The notes under the pieces are model-generated. The model searched no databases and was not told the origin of the DNA. It saw nothing but the letters and a program-made list of their open reading frames with translations. Below, piece by piece: positions 25,883 through 34,905 of a stretch of 64,000 nt of DNA; positions within the stretch are counted from its first letter, which is position 1, and the number at the start of each line of letters is the position of its first letter. The stretch is from Fen-1258 sp027348115. Lineage in GTDB: Bacteria > Bacteroidota > Ignavibacteria > Ignavibacteriales > Melioribacteraceae. The stretch lies in the NCBI GenBank assembly GCA_027348115.1, contig DAIEQA010000097.1, forward strand, positions 13,712 to 77,711. Direction: 5' to 3'. A program made the position numbers and the translations under genes.

Positions 25883-26425
25883 ATGAAAATTCTTGTCGGT
25901 TCTAAAAACCCCGTTAAGATTGCTTCCGTCCAAGAAGCGCTTAAAAATTATTTTGCAGATGTTTCGGTAGAAGGCATCGAAGTTGACTCGGGCGTTTCAG
26001 TTCAACCCGTTAACGATGAAACTTTTATCGGTGCCCGCAACCGCGCGTTGAAGCTCAAAGAACTGAACGATTCTCAAAATCTTAAAGCCGATTTCTTTGT
26101 TGGCATTGAAGGTGGTATTGCCAGGCAGTTTGATAAATGGTTCGCATTTGGATGTATGTGTATTATAGATTCTGAAGGTAAAATTGGATTTGGTTTATCG
26201 CCGCATTTTGAACTTCCGGATTTTGTCGTGGAAAAACTTTTAGCCGGAGTCGAACTTGGCGAAGTAATGGACGGAATTATGAATCAGCAAAACACAAAAC
26301 AAAAAAACGGCGCAATCGGATTTTTTACAAACGGCGTTATGAATCGGAAAGAATTATATATTGAGGGATTGAAAGTGGCGCTTGCACCGTTTTTGCACAA
26401 GAAAATGTTTTTTAACGAATCTTAG
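25883..26425 (+). CDS. yjjX: Inosine/xanthosine triphosphatase (YjjX/DUF84 family)
   Basis: House-cleaning NTPase that hydrolyses non-canonical ITP and XTP. Family blocks are LVGSKNPVKIASVQEAL, the SGVSVQPVNDETFIGARNRAL stretch with phosphate- and metal-binding residues, GIEGGIARQFDKWFAFGC, and KNGAIGFFTNGVMNRKELY. ATG 25883 is chosen; an in-frame GTG 12 bases earlier would overlap the esterase gene. It ends the 22162-26425 operon. Length of 180 residues is normal. Confidence 0.92.
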   Translation: MKILVGSKNPVKIASVQEALKNYFADVSVEGIEVDSGVSVQPVNDETFIGARNRALKLKELNDSQNLKADFFVGIEGGIARQFDKWFAFGCMCIIDSEGKIGFGLSPHFELPDFVVEKLLAGVELGEVMDGIMNQQNTKQKNGAIGFFTNGVMNRKELYIEGLKVALAPFLHKKMFFNES

Positions 26426-26432
26426 TCGTAAT

Positions 26433-26456
26433 CTTGCTCGTGCTCTTGCACTTGTT
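26433..26456. repeat. Degenerate hexanucleotide tandem repeat
   Basis: Four adjacent six-base units, CTTGCT CGTGCT CTTGCA CTTGTT, directly after the yjjX stop. The units differ by one or two bases. It may be part of a dispersed non-coding repeat. No coding role is seen. Confidence 0.4.
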
Positions 26457-26539
26457 CATACAGTTATTTGCAGCTAATAGTTGACGAAAGAGAATGAAAC
26501 TAAGTACATGATACTAACCGATTGGAAGGAGATACTGAA

Positions 26540-27328
26540 GTGACATTGCCGATTTATCAGGTCGATGCGTTCACGTCAAAATTATTCGGCGGCAACCCGG
26601 CAGCTGTTGTTCCGCTTGAAAACTGGCTCGACGATGAAACGCTTCAAAATATTGCCGCGGAAAATAATTTATCCGAAACGGCGTTCTTTGTAAAAGCCGG
26701 TGATCATTACGATATAAGATGGATGACCCCGGCGAATGAAGTTCCTTTGTGCGGACACGCCACGCTCGCCTCGGCGTATATAATTTTTAATTTTATAGAA
26801 AAAAATTCGTCAAGCGTAAAATTTATGTCGAAGAGCGGTGAACTGATTGTAGATAAAAACGGCGAGCTTTTGACATTGGATTTTCCAACCAATAAACCGC
26901 ATAGAATCGGAATTACGGATAAGATTAGAAAGTGCTTCGATAAAGAACCGCTCGAAGTTCTGCAAAACGGTTTTTACATGCTGATAGTTTTTGACTCGGA
27001 AGATTATATTAAAAATTATCAGCCGAACTTTGATCTAATTAAAGAAATTTATCCTCACGGCGTTATTATTTCTTCAAAGGGAAAAGATGCCGATTTTGTT
27101 TCGAGAATGTTCGCTCCGAACGAAGGAATAAATGAAGATCCGGTTACCGGCTCGTCGCACACGGTTTTAATTCCTTACTGGGCAGAAAAACTCGGTAAGA
27201 AAAATTTTCGTGCTCTCCAGGTCTCCCGGCGCGGCGGCGAACTTTTTTGTGAATACTTGGGGGAAAGAGTCAAAATATCCGGCAGCGCAAAGTTATTTAT
27301 GAGCGGTAATTTGTTTTTGAGTTTATAA
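26540..27328 (+). CDS. PhzF-family isomerase/epimerase
   Basis: A 262-residue protein of the diaminopimelate-epimerase fold. Family motifs: YQVDAFTSKLFGGNPAAVV, the catalytic-type Glu46 in LSETAFFV, DIRWMTPANEVPLCGHATLASAY, and EDPVTGSSHTVLIPYW. The start is GTG 26540: a perfect AAGGAG (26526-26531) lies 8 bases upstream, whereas the in-frame TTG 26522 would contain that ribosome site. Members isomerise small molecules; its own substrate is unknown. It stands alone, separated by more than 90 bases from yjjX. Confidence 0.93.
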   Translation: MTLPIYQVDAFTSKLFGGNPAAVVPLENWLDDETLQNIAAENNLSETAFFVKAGDHYDIRWMTPANEVPLCGHATLASAYIIFNFIEKNSSSVKFMSKSGELIVDKNGELLTLDFPTNKPHRIGITDKIRKCFDKEPLEVLQNGFYMLIVFDSEDYIKNYQPNFDLIKEIYPHGVIISSKGKDADFVSRMFAPNEGINEDPVTGSSHTVLIPYWAEKLGKKNFRALQVSRRGGELFCEYLGERVKISGSAKLFMSGNLFLSL

Positions 27329-27425
27329 TTAAGAATTTTATCTGCATATTACCCGCTGGTTTTTAAGATTATTAATAAAATCCAGGCAATTCTGTGTGTG
27401 TGATTTGCGTGAGGATCCTCTGAAC

Positions 27426-28895
27426 GTGAAAAATTTTCGTAGGTTAATCATATATCTTTTGATAGGTGTCTTAGCGCTATCCTGCGATGCGCCGCATCTT
27501 AATCCTCTTGACCCCTCTAATTCGGATTCGCAGTATGGTCGGTTGAGCGGATCAGTAACTAATTCATCAAGTCAGCCGATTTTAAATGTACGTATTATTT
27601 GGAAAAACCAAAACGTAATGGCTATTTCCGATTCTCTCGGCCACTATAGTTTTTCCAACCTGGAATTAAAAGACGGTTGGCTTACGTTCGAAAAGAATGA
27701 TTACCAATCAGATTCCTTGTACGTTCAATGGAATAGCAGAAAGAATATTGCAGTCAACGTAAAACAACTTTATAGAAACGTTGGCATTCTTGACGGTTAT
27801 GCTTGTACAAGCTCTACACCTGCTCAGCCATTGTCTAATGTTCAGGTTATTTGGAAGAATCAAAATATTCTTGCTATTACTAACTCCAGCGGATATTTCA
27901 AGTTCGACGGGCTTTTGATGAATGACGGAATTGTCTATTATGCAAAAGATGGCTTCGTCAAAGATTCCGCTGCGGTTCAATGGAATAAACGAACTTCTGT
28001 TACGCTTGATATCAAATATCTAAAATTTTCAAGCGGAAGCATTTATGGCTATGTCAGATCCCGATCCGGTAACTTAATTTCCGGCGCAAGCGTTACACTG
28101 AAGAGCACCGGAATAGCCGTTCAAACCGGCGCCAACGGTTACTATCGCATAGACAATGTTCCGCATAATCCGGATTCGCTTTTATTTCAAGCGGACGGTT
28201 ACAGCAGTTCAACCCTTGCGGTTAGCTGGACAAACAACAGCGAGAATACCGAGGTGGACGCATCTCTAAATGCTAATCCAAAACTGAACGATGTGAGAAT
28301 ATATTCGAGCATTGTTAACGATTATACAAGCACGAAGGCGACATTGTATGTTCAGGCAAAAGTATCTGATGAGGATGTTGGAGATGTGGATTCGGTCTAT
28401 GTTAGTTGTGCCGATTTGAATATTCAGAAACTTCCGTTGGCGTATAATTTTGAAACTGGTTATTTCGAGACGAGTATTAATGAAGGATCATCTCTTCTGT
28501 CATCAATTGAGAATGCAATTGGAAAAATGTTCAGCATTATAGTCCGGGACAACCAGGGAAAATTTTTTAATGTCGGTTCGTCTTTTTTAAAGAGAATTAT
28601 AAGAGACCAAGTTAATTTTTATTCGCCGGCCAACGGTCAAACAGATCAAAAGAATCCCACCTTGAAATGGATAAAATTTCAACCGGGTTTCAATTTCACT
28701 TACATGGTACAGGTTTATACCGTGGGAGCCCTGCAGCAGCTGGTATGGCAAAAAAGCAATATATCTTCGGCAGATATTCAGGTGGTTGTAAATACTAATT
28801 TAATATCCGGGCTAAATTACTATTGGGTAATTTGGTGTATCGATGATTATCAAAACAGGAGTCGTTCGAAACCGGCAACATTTGTGGTGCAATAA
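27426..28895 (+). CDS. Lipoprotein with three carboxypeptidase-regulatory-like modules
   Basis: Starting at GTG 27426 gives a lipoprotein signal with lipobox LALSC (Cys20), so it is anchored to a membrane facing the outside of the cytoplasm. Three tandem beta-sandwich modules follow (about 35-115, 118-195, 200-275). The first two share the phrase VIWKNQN and the third has GYYRIDNVP. A C-terminal Ig-like region follows, ending with LISGLNYYWVIWCIDDYQNRS. These modules bind or space surface components and have no catalytic residues. It is the first gene of a five-gene run with a sigma-54 activator and a kinase, 5 bases upstream of the activator. Confidence 0.8.
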   Translation: MKNFRRLIIYLLIGVLALSCDAPHLNPLDPSNSDSQYGRLSGSVTNSSSQPILNVRIIWKNQNVMAISDSLGHYSFSNLELKDGWLTFEKNDYQSDSLYVQWNSRKNIAVNVKQLYRNVGILDGYACTSSTPAQPLSNVQVIWKNQNILAITNSSGYFKFDGLLMNDGIVYYAKDGFVKDSAAVQWNKRTSVTLDIKYLKFSSGSIYGYVRSRSGNLISGASVTLKSTGIAVQTGANGYYRIDNVPHNPDSLLFQADGYSSSTLAVSWTNNSENTEVDASLNANPKLNDVRIYSSIVNDYTSTKATLYVQAKVSDEDVGDVDSVYVSCADLNIQKLPLAYNFETGYFETSINEGSSLLSSIENAIGKMFSIIVRDNQGKFFNVGSSFLKRIIRDQVNFYSPANGQTDQKNPTLKWIKFQPGFNFTYMVQVYTVGALQQLVWQKSNISSADIQVVVNTNLISGLNYYWVIWCIDDYQNRSRSKPATFVVQ

Positions 28896-28900
28896 AAAAC

Positions 28901-30391
28901 ATGAGTAATTTTTTTACGGAAAATATTAATCACTTAAAAAATCTTTCCCGCGAGGAATTCGAGTCTCTTTACGAGTTCACCGAGATTTTGAATTCGGCTA
29001 CGCGCCAGGATTCTTTAATTGAAGACGCTATCGATATCGTCATTAAAATAATTAATGCCGAGCGCGGCTTGTTTGTTAAGTACGACGGCGCAAACGATAA
29101 TTTTTCTATTATTACTGCGCGTAAAATCTCTAACGAAAGTATAACCGATCTTCACCAATTTTCTTCCGGCATTCTTCAAAAAGTAATTAAAGAAAAACGC
29201 CCGCTGCTTTATCACGATGTAATGAGCGACCCGCACCTTTCGCAGTTCGAAAGTGTACAGATACAAAGAATTAAATCTGTTATTGGTGTCCCTATTATTC
29301 GGGACGAAAAGGTATGGGGCGTTATAGTTGCCGATAGCCAGCTTGATAGACGCGAGTTTACGGAGGAAAATCTTCTCTTCCTAAATTTCTTTTCTAATCT
29401 TGTTTCTCTTGCGTTGGATAGAATTATTAAGCTGGAAGAACTTGAGAAGGAAAATCGAATCCTTATCAACCAGCTTGAAGGCAAGGAAGAAATTTCCGAC
29501 ATGATAGGCACAAGTTTGGCGATGAGAAATCTTGTGCATTTAATTCACAAAGTTGCTCTTACTAACGCTACCGTGCTAATTATTGGAGAAAGCGGAACTG
29601 GGAAAGAATTGGCGGCAAAAGCAATTCACCGGTTGAGCAAACGCAGCGATAAACCTTTTCTTGCCCAGTTCTGCGGTTCAATACCCGACAGTCTTCTTGA
29701 GAGCGAGCTCTTTGGATATAAGAAAGGAGCGTTCACCGGAGCCAACAGCGATAAGCAGGGTCTGCTCGAAGCTTCGGATAACGGTACTTTTTTTCTCGAT
29801 GAAATTGCGGATATCTCCTCGGCGCTTCAAGCAAAATTATTGCGCGTGCTCGAAAACATGGAAATAATTCGACTGGGCGACATTAAAGTAAAAAAGATTG
29901 ACGTTAGAATTATAACCGCTACTAATAAAGATCTTCAAACGCTTGTCAAAGAAGGAGCATTCCGAGAAGATTTATTCTACCGGTTGAATGTATTTCCCAT
30001 TCGCATTCCGCCGCTGCGCGAAAGGAGGGAAGACATTCCGTTGCTTGCAGCTCATTACGTAAAAAAAATGGGAAGCAATAATATTTCCATCGATGCTGGT
30101 GCAATTAAAAAATTGGAAAGCTATTACTGGCCGGGCAACATTAGACAGTTGATTAATGTTGTTCATCGTGCGCTCATTTTGTGCGACTCAAACAAAATAA
30201 TGCCGGAACATATTATTCTTGAAGATGCAAAAGATGTAGAAAATTTTCAGGGAACGCTGCAAGAATTTGAAATGCTTCTGTTGAAGAAACGCCTGGAGGA
30301 GTTTAACGGCAACAGAACCCTTACGGCAAAATCACTGGATGTATCGGTAAGATGGATTCAACTGAAGTTAAAAGAGATGGGGGAACATTAA
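28901..30391 (+). CDS. GAF-domain sigma-54-dependent transcriptional activator
   Basis: A 496-residue enhancer-binding protein. The N-terminal GAF domain (about 20-185) has the form VIGVPIIRDEKVWGVIVADS. A linker coiled coil is followed by the central AAA+ domain with Walker A IGESGTGKELAAKAIH, the sigma-54-contacting GAFTGA loop and Walker B GTFFLDEIAD. A Fis-type helix-turn-helix ends the protein (TAKSLDVSVRWIQLKLKEMG). GAF input means a small-molecule or phosphorylation cue and no receiver domain. It is translationally close to the kinase at 30393 (one base between), so the kinase may control it (inference). Confidence 0.95.
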   Translation: MSNFFTENINHLKNLSREEFESLYEFTEILNSATRQDSLIEDAIDIVIKIINAERGLFVKYDGANDNFSIITARKISNESITDLHQFSSGILQKVIKEKRPLLYHDVMSDPHLSQFESVQIQRIKSVIGVPIIRDEKVWGVIVADSQLDRREFTEENLLFLNFFSNLVSLALDRIIKLEELEKENRILINQLEGKEEISDMIGTSLAMRNLVHLIHKVALTNATVLIIGESGTGKELAAKAIHRLSKRSDKPFLAQFCGSIPDSLLESELFGYKKGAFTGANSDKQGLLEASDNGTFFLDEIADISSALQAKLLRVLENMEIIRLGDIKVKKIDVRIITATNKDLQTLVKEGAFREDLFYRLNVFPIRIPPLRERREDIPLLAAHYVKKMGSNNISIDAGAIKKLESYYWPGNIRQLINVVHRALILCDSNKIMPEHIILEDAKDVENFQGTLQEFEMLLLKKRLEEFNGNRTLTAKSLDVSVRWIQLKLKEMGEH

Positions 30392-30392
30392 C

Positions 30393-31985
30393 ATGTCCGG
30401 GCTTACCTCGGAAATATTGTTTGAAAAATTTCAGATAATCGAAGTCTTGAAAAAAGACGAGCACGCCGCGGTATATTTGGCCAATCATATTTATCTCAGC
30501 AAAAAAATTATTCTCAAGGTGCTGAACACGCAAAAGATTCCGGATCATTCTATTGTAGAGCGGTTTAAGCGTGAGGCAAAAATACTCGCAAAGCTGGATT
30601 ACCCTCATATAATCAAGGTGCTCGATTTCGGAATGAGCCGGGAGTATTTCTACATATCGTTTGAATATATTGAAGGCGAATCGCTTCGTAACGCATTGAA
30701 GTCTAAAAATCTTTCGCTGGAACAAAAAGAACATCTAACCGTTCAACTTTTAAGAGGATTAAATTACGCCCACGCCAACCAGATTATTCACCGTGATATA
30801 AAACCGGAAAATATTTTTATAGATAAAAATTTGAATTTGAAAATCGGGGATTTTGGTTTAGCACTCTCCGCCGAAGATAACTTTGTTACCAATCCTTATT
30901 CCATTGTTGGAACGCCGAGCTACATGAGTCCGGAACAGGTGCGCGGCGCTAAGTTAACTCCGCGGAGCGATCTGTTTAGCGCCGGTGTTGTTTTGTTCGA
31001 ACTGTTCACTGGAAAAAACCCTTTCTTAAAAGACAATGTTAGTCTCACGCTCAACGAAATCAACAGCTACGATGAAAGCGAGCTTGAAGAAAAATTAACG
31101 GATGTTAAAGAACCTTATAAAGAAATTTTGTTAAAGCTTCTTAAAAAGAATGTAAACCTGCGATACGAAACTGCCGCCGAAATACTCGAAAAATTAAATA
31201 TCCCGGTTGAGCAGCCCTCCTTGGTTATTAGCGGAATAAACCGGGGAAAAAAATCGACAAAAATAATTTGGACCTTGGTTGGCCTGGCCGCATTAATAAT
31301 TATCGGAATTTTTATTTATCCGCGCAAAGAAATTCCGAAAGATAAAATTGTTTATCCCGAACAACCTGGAAATACCCAGCAGGTAAATAATGCTAAGACG
31401 GAAAGTAATTCGGCAGGGCAGCAAAAAGAAACTCCTAATACAGTTGATCAGAATCAGGTAAAGCAAACGCAGCCGGTCGATTCCGCTGCGCAAAAAATTC
31501 CTGCGGTTGTAAAGAACAACGTGCCCGATAATACAAATTCGCAGCCGGGTAATCTTGGTTACGGAGGTTTGGATGTTCAGGTGAGACCGTGGGCCCACGT
31601 ATATATAAACAACGAAGACTTTGACGTTACGCCGTTGAAGAATCCGATCAAACTGCCGGAAGGTTATTATACTCTTAAATTAATTCATCCGGATTATCCG
31701 CCGCTTTATCAATCGGTTAATATTAAATCCAACCGCGTTTCCAATATTAAAATTGATTTGGACACTACGGTCAGTTTCATCAGATGCAATGTTAATCCGT
31801 ACGGCGATGTTTACGTTAACGGAAACCTTCGTTCGGAAAACCAACGTTCCAGTTCTTTGATTCGTGTAAACCCGGGATTGTTAAAGCTATCGATTAAAAA
31901 TCCGTATTGGGCAGGCGTAGATACCTCCTTTATTATAAGGAAGAAAGACACGCTTAAGCTTGTTTTTAATTTGAAGAAGAGATAA
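30393..31985 (+). CDS. Membrane Ser/Thr protein kinase with C-terminal PEGA domain
   Basis: A 530-residue Hanks-type kinase. Lys42 (ILKVLN), HRDIKPEN with Asp135, and DFG at 153-155 are intact, and GTPSYMSPEQ marks the activation segment. The glycine loop is degenerate: KKDEHAAVY replaces the usual GxGxxG, which is odd but tolerated in some active kinases. One membrane helix (about 288-310) is followed by a Gln/Pro/Asn-rich linker and an outside PEGA-like domain (about 395-455, WAHVYINNEDFDVTPL) plus a second related segment. PEGA domains probably sense or bind the cell surface. It is co-transcribed with a sigma-54 activator. Confidence 0.92.
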   Translation: MSGLTSEILFEKFQIIEVLKKDEHAAVYLANHIYLSKKIILKVLNTQKIPDHSIVERFKREAKILAKLDYPHIIKVLDFGMSREYFYISFEYIEGESLRNALKSKNLSLEQKEHLTVQLLRGLNYAHANQIIHRDIKPENIFIDKNLNLKIGDFGLALSAEDNFVTNPYSIVGTPSYMSPEQVRGAKLTPRSDLFSAGVVLFELFTGKNPFLKDNVSLTLNEINSYDESELEEKLTDVKEPYKEILLKLLKKNVNLRYETAAEILEKLNIPVEQPSLVISGINRGKKSTKIIWTLVGLAALIIIGIFIYPRKEIPKDKIVYPEQPGNTQQVNNAKTESNSAGQQKETPNTVDQNQVKQTQPVDSAAQKIPAVVKNNVPDNTNSQPGNLGYGGLDVQVRPWAHVYINNEDFDVTPLKNPIKLPEGYYTLKLIHPDYPPLYQSVNIKSNRVSNIKIDLDTTVSFIRCNVNPYGDVYVNGNLRSENQRSSSLIRVNPGLLKLSIKNPYWAGVDTSFIIRKKDTLKLVFNLKKR

Positions 31986-31995
31986 TCCGCGTTTC

Positions 31996-33282
31996 ATGAT
32001 GAAAAAGCTACTTCTAATATTTTTGCTGCTAAGTATAATTCGTGTTGATGCTCAATACAAATGGGTGGTTGTTTCTCAAATGCCGTACCCTGTTTGGGGC
32101 GGGCAGGTTGCCTACGATGTTAATTCAAACGGTTCGAAAATTTATATTCTCGGCGGCTTTTCTGACTCACTTCAAAAATCCGTGGACTGGATCCAGGAAT
32201 ACGATATAGACAAGCCGGATCAATTGCAAGCATGGAAAATAGTCGGCCATATGTTGCGGCCGCGATCCCAATTTGTTGCAGATGTGTGGAACGGCAACAT
32301 TTTATTCGTCGGCGATTCATCTTCTAGCACAAATGTAATGGAATCGTATAGTCCAACTACTTTGGATTCCATATCAACAACTCTAACTTCAAACGGAAAT
32401 TTCAGCAGATCATTTGCAACGGGATTTATAAACGGAAATGTTTTTTATATAGTAGGAGGAAACCCGCCTACTCAAACTTCACAGCCGTATATAGTAGGTT
32501 ATGATCTTGGTACAAATAAAATAGTTCTCACTTCAAATCAAATCACGTCGGATCTGAATCCGAAGCAGCAAATGTCGTTTATTGTTGGAGACAACATTTA
32601 TATTTTCGGCGGGGCAACAATAGGAATCAGCCGCGCAATCAGCCGGTTTAATATTCCAACTAAAACACTAACGCAGCTGTCAACTACATTAATCGAAAAT
32701 AGAGCCGAAGGTGCGGCGGTATATAATGCCGCAATTAAAAAAGGTTTTGTAATTGGCGGATACAAAGAAGGCCAGGACAGCATCCTGGCTTCGGTTGAAC
32801 AAGTGGTAGTTAATTCGGGAGATTCCATTAAGGTAAGTGCGGGACCGGCATTGAATTATGCCAGGAAAAATTTTATGGCCGTTAATTACAAGAATATGGT
32901 TGCTGTATTCGGCGGACAGGATAAAGACGGAAAAGTTGTTCCTTATGTTGAATTGCTTGAAGATACTTCTTTAACTTCGGTAAAAAATAACGCTCAAATT
33001 CCATCGGCGTTCGAATTATACCAGAATTTTCCTAACCCGTTTAATCCGTCAACCGAAATCACATTCGGATTAAACAAAGCGGCAAATATTTCGCTTGACG
33101 TTTATTCGGTATTGGGTCAGCATATCATTCAACTTGCGCGCGGAGATTATGGAGCAGGAAAATTTTCAATAAAGTGGAACGGCACAAATAAATTTAACAA
33201 TTTAGTGCCGAGCGGAATTTACTTTTTGAGATTGCTCGTCGATGGAAACATTCAAACAAAAAAAATGGTCATGCTTAGGTAA
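31996..33282 (+). CDS. Kelch-repeat protein with type-IX secretion sorting domain
   Basis: A 428-residue exported protein. It has a signal peptide (MMKKLLLIFLLLSIIRVDAQ), kelch-type beta-propeller repeats (IYILGGFS, FYIVGGNP, IYIFGGAT, GFVIGGYKEG, VAVFGGQDKDG) and, after residue 335, the type A sorting domain with NFPNPFNPSTEITF and a final KKMVMLR. The sorting domain directs outer-membrane translocation by the type-IX system and is typical of Ignavibacteria/Bacteroidota. Its position behind a kinase with an outside domain suggests a surface partner (inference). The stop overlaps the next start. Confidence 0.92.
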   Translation: MMKKLLLIFLLLSIIRVDAQYKWVVVSQMPYPVWGGQVAYDVNSNGSKIYILGGFSDSLQKSVDWIQEYDIDKPDQLQAWKIVGHMLRPRSQFVADVWNGNILFVGDSSSSTNVMESYSPTTLDSISTTLTSNGNFSRSFATGFINGNVFYIVGGNPPTQTSQPYIVGYDLGTNKIVLTSNQITSDLNPKQQMSFIVGDNIYIFGGATIGISRAISRFNIPTKTLTQLSTTLIENRAEGAAVYNAAIKKGFVIGGYKEGQDSILASVEQVVVNSGDSIKVSAGPALNYARKNFMAVNYKNMVAVFGGQDKDGKVVPYVELLEDTSLTSVKNNAQIPSAFELYQNFPNPFNPSTEITFGLNKAANISLDVYSVLGQHIIQLARGDYGAGKFSIKWNGTNKFNNLVPSGIYFLRLLVDGNIQTKKMVMLR

Positions 33283-34097
33283 TGAAAAGCATAATAATAT
33301 TATTTCTTTTATTGATTGGAACCACTTGTAATTTTGCCCAGGTTGCCACCTTTGGAAGGGTAAAAAACGAATACGACTCCTTTCAATACGAAAAAATGAT
33401 TAAGTCATCCGACGAGCTTCTTCTCAAAGGAAACTTGACCGATTCTTTGAAAGTGGAAATTTATATTATGCGTGCCGTGGCTTTTTATTCGTTGAACGAC
33501 GATGCCTCAACTCGCAAAAGCTTTGAAAATATTTTGAAAATAAATCGAAACTATAAACCCGATCCTGCGCAGATATCTCCCAAATTAATTTTGATATTCG
33601 GCGAAGTAAGCAACGATTTCATAAAAAACAACCCGGAACCTGCCGAGGCAACAGACAGCACTTCGCAAACCCGTGCGCTTAAGTTATTCGGCAACGATAA
33701 AACTAAAAACTTGATTCTCGAAAATTTAGCTTTACCCGGCATCGGGCAACTGCAGCTGGATAGAAATCCTAAAGGAATAATTTTAACCTCTGCCTCCACA
33801 ATTAATTTGGCGGCAATGATTTATTATATAGTTGATGCAAAGAATAAAGAGAACGATTACCTAAACCAGACGGATCTAACAATGATTCGTCAAAAATATG
33901 ATTCGTACAACCAATCCTATAAAATTAGGAATACACTCATCATTTCGTATGCGCTGATATGGATTTACAGCCAGATTGACCTACTTTTCTTGACCGAGGA
34001 TGATTCCGGCAACACTAAGGAACAGGTTGGAATGCTGCAAATTAAACCGGATTTATACAGTGACTACAGATTGAATGTTAGGATTCCGTTTCATTAA
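33282..34097 (+). CDS. Exported protein with helical repeat and membrane C-terminal part, unknown function
   Basis: A 271-residue protein whose ATG overlaps the previous stop (TAATG). Signal peptide about 1-20 (TTCNFAQ). Residues 25-110 look TPR-like (VEIYIMRAVAFYSLNDDASTRKSFENIL). The second half carries LALPGIGQLQLDRNPKG, a motif of small membrane proteins of the DUF5683 kind, and two hydrophobic helices. No function is assigned. It ends the five-gene signalling operon, and the nearest good terminator is about 190 bases later. Confidence 0.7.
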   Translation: MKSIIILFLLLIGTTCNFAQVATFGRVKNEYDSFQYEKMIKSSDELLLKGNLTDSLKVEIYIMRAVAFYSLNDDASTRKSFENILKINRNYKPDPAQISPKLILIFGEVSNDFIKNNPEPAEATDSTSQTRALKLFGNDKTKNLILENLALPGIGQLQLDRNPKGIILTSASTINLAAMIYYIVDAKNKENDYLNQTDLTMIRQKYDSYNQSYKIRNTLIISYALIWIYSQIDLLFLTEDDSGNTKEQVGMLQIKPDLYSDYRLNVRIPFH

Positions 34098-34230
34098 ATC
34101 CCTGTAATTAATTCGTCTACCGCGAAAAATCTGCGCGCCGCAAGGGTTTACAATTAGACTTTCCCACCCAGCATTCCTATAGAATCTGCGAATATTAAAC
34201 GATTTCAAACAGATCACAGTTTATACGGCT

Positions 34231-34247
34231 TTGGCATTTAAATTGCT
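34231..34247 (+). promoter_or_regulatory. Sigma-54 (-24/-12) promoter
   Basis: TTGGCATTTAAATTGCT agrees with the TTGGCA-N5-TTGCW form and has the strict GG-N10-GC spacing (GG 34233-34234, GC 34245-34246). It lies between two operons that each encode a sigma-54 activator (28901 and 38785), so a matching user is nearby. The expected start near 34258 is followed by a terminator-like hairpin only 27 bases on. Confidence 0.6.
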
Positions 34248-34284
34248 CTTGAAGGGTACACACACAATATCCGTTCTTAAGATT

Positions 34285-34330
34285 GGCGAAGGGAAAAAGT
34301 TTAAATAAAGTCCTTCGCCTTCTTACTTTT
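34285..34330 (+). terminator. Intrinsic terminator hairpin
   Basis: GGCGAAGG (34285-34292) pairs with CCTTCGCC (34312-34319), extendable by a G-T pair, around a 19-base A-rich loop, followed by TTCTTACTTTT. It may end the 27426-34097 operon or a short transcript from the sigma-54 promoter just upstream. Confidence 0.65.
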
Positions 34331-34539
34331 AAATCCGTTGGTATAATAAGAAACGCATTTCGAAATCTCCCTTTGTGCAGAATTAAATTCTTAAAGGATT
34401 TTTATACTGCTAAAATAGAATTCCGTTTAACTTAACTCGATTGAACACAGCTGAACAGTGAGATATTAAGTTTCCTATTAGAATTGGAATTTATATATTG
34501 ACGCACAAAAAAATTCATCATCATTAATAAATTATAAGT

Positions 34540-34905
34540 ATGGATTTCAAATCAGAGAAAACAGGTGATATTGCAATTGTTCATGTTTATTTAAACCGGG
34601 CAACGTTGGCAAAGGCGGTTCAGTTTAAACAGTATGTGGGTGATATTGTTCAATCCGGCATTAGCAAGCTTGTGATAGATTTAAGCATTTGCGAATATAT
34701 AGATTCAACTTTTCTTGGGGCCATGGTTGCATTGCTTAAAAAGGTTAATTCCATGAATGGCGACATGAGACTAGTTTATAATAAAGAAATGCCGTCGTTG
34801 GTTTTTGTCTTAACCCGAATGGACAAAGTGTTTAAGGTATTTCCGCAATTGCAGGAAGCTGTCGATAGCTTCGGCGGCGGAAAACCGAAACTATCCTGGA
34901 AATAA
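34540..34905 (+). CDS. STAS-domain anti-sigma-factor antagonist
   Basis: A 121-residue single STAS domain of the SpoIIAA/RsbV kind, a soluble switch protein that is inactivated by phosphorylation and releases a partner when dephosphorylated. The phospho-acceptor is Ser56 in YIDSTFLGAMVALLKK. The hydrophobic core pattern KLVIDLSICEYIDS is classical. It is related to the STAS protein at 40206, which has Ser at the same number. No RsbW-type serine kinase is present in the window. It abuts the opposite-strand U32 gene with no gap. Confidence 0.93.
   Translation: MDFKSEKTGDIAIVHVYLNRATLAKAVQFKQYVGDIVQSGISKLVIDLSICEYIDSTFLGAMVALLKKVNSMNGDMRLVYNKEMPSLVFVLTRMDKVFKVFPQLQEAVDSFGGGKPKLSWK

Larger units (their letters stand above)
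34098..34539. other. 442-base intergenic region
   Basis: No open frame of use. It contains a sigma-54-type promoter (34231-34247) and a strong GGCGAAGG/CCTTCGCC hairpin (34285-34319) ending in a T-rich run, which together could define a transcript of about 70 nt. The last 40 bases before the STAS gene are AT-rich and hold TTGACG (34498-34503) without a convincing -10 partner. Confidence 0.6.

Noticed and set aside
26478..26506. TTGACG upstream of the PhzF gene as a promoter
   Set aside because: No acceptable -10 sequence at 16-19 bases spacing.
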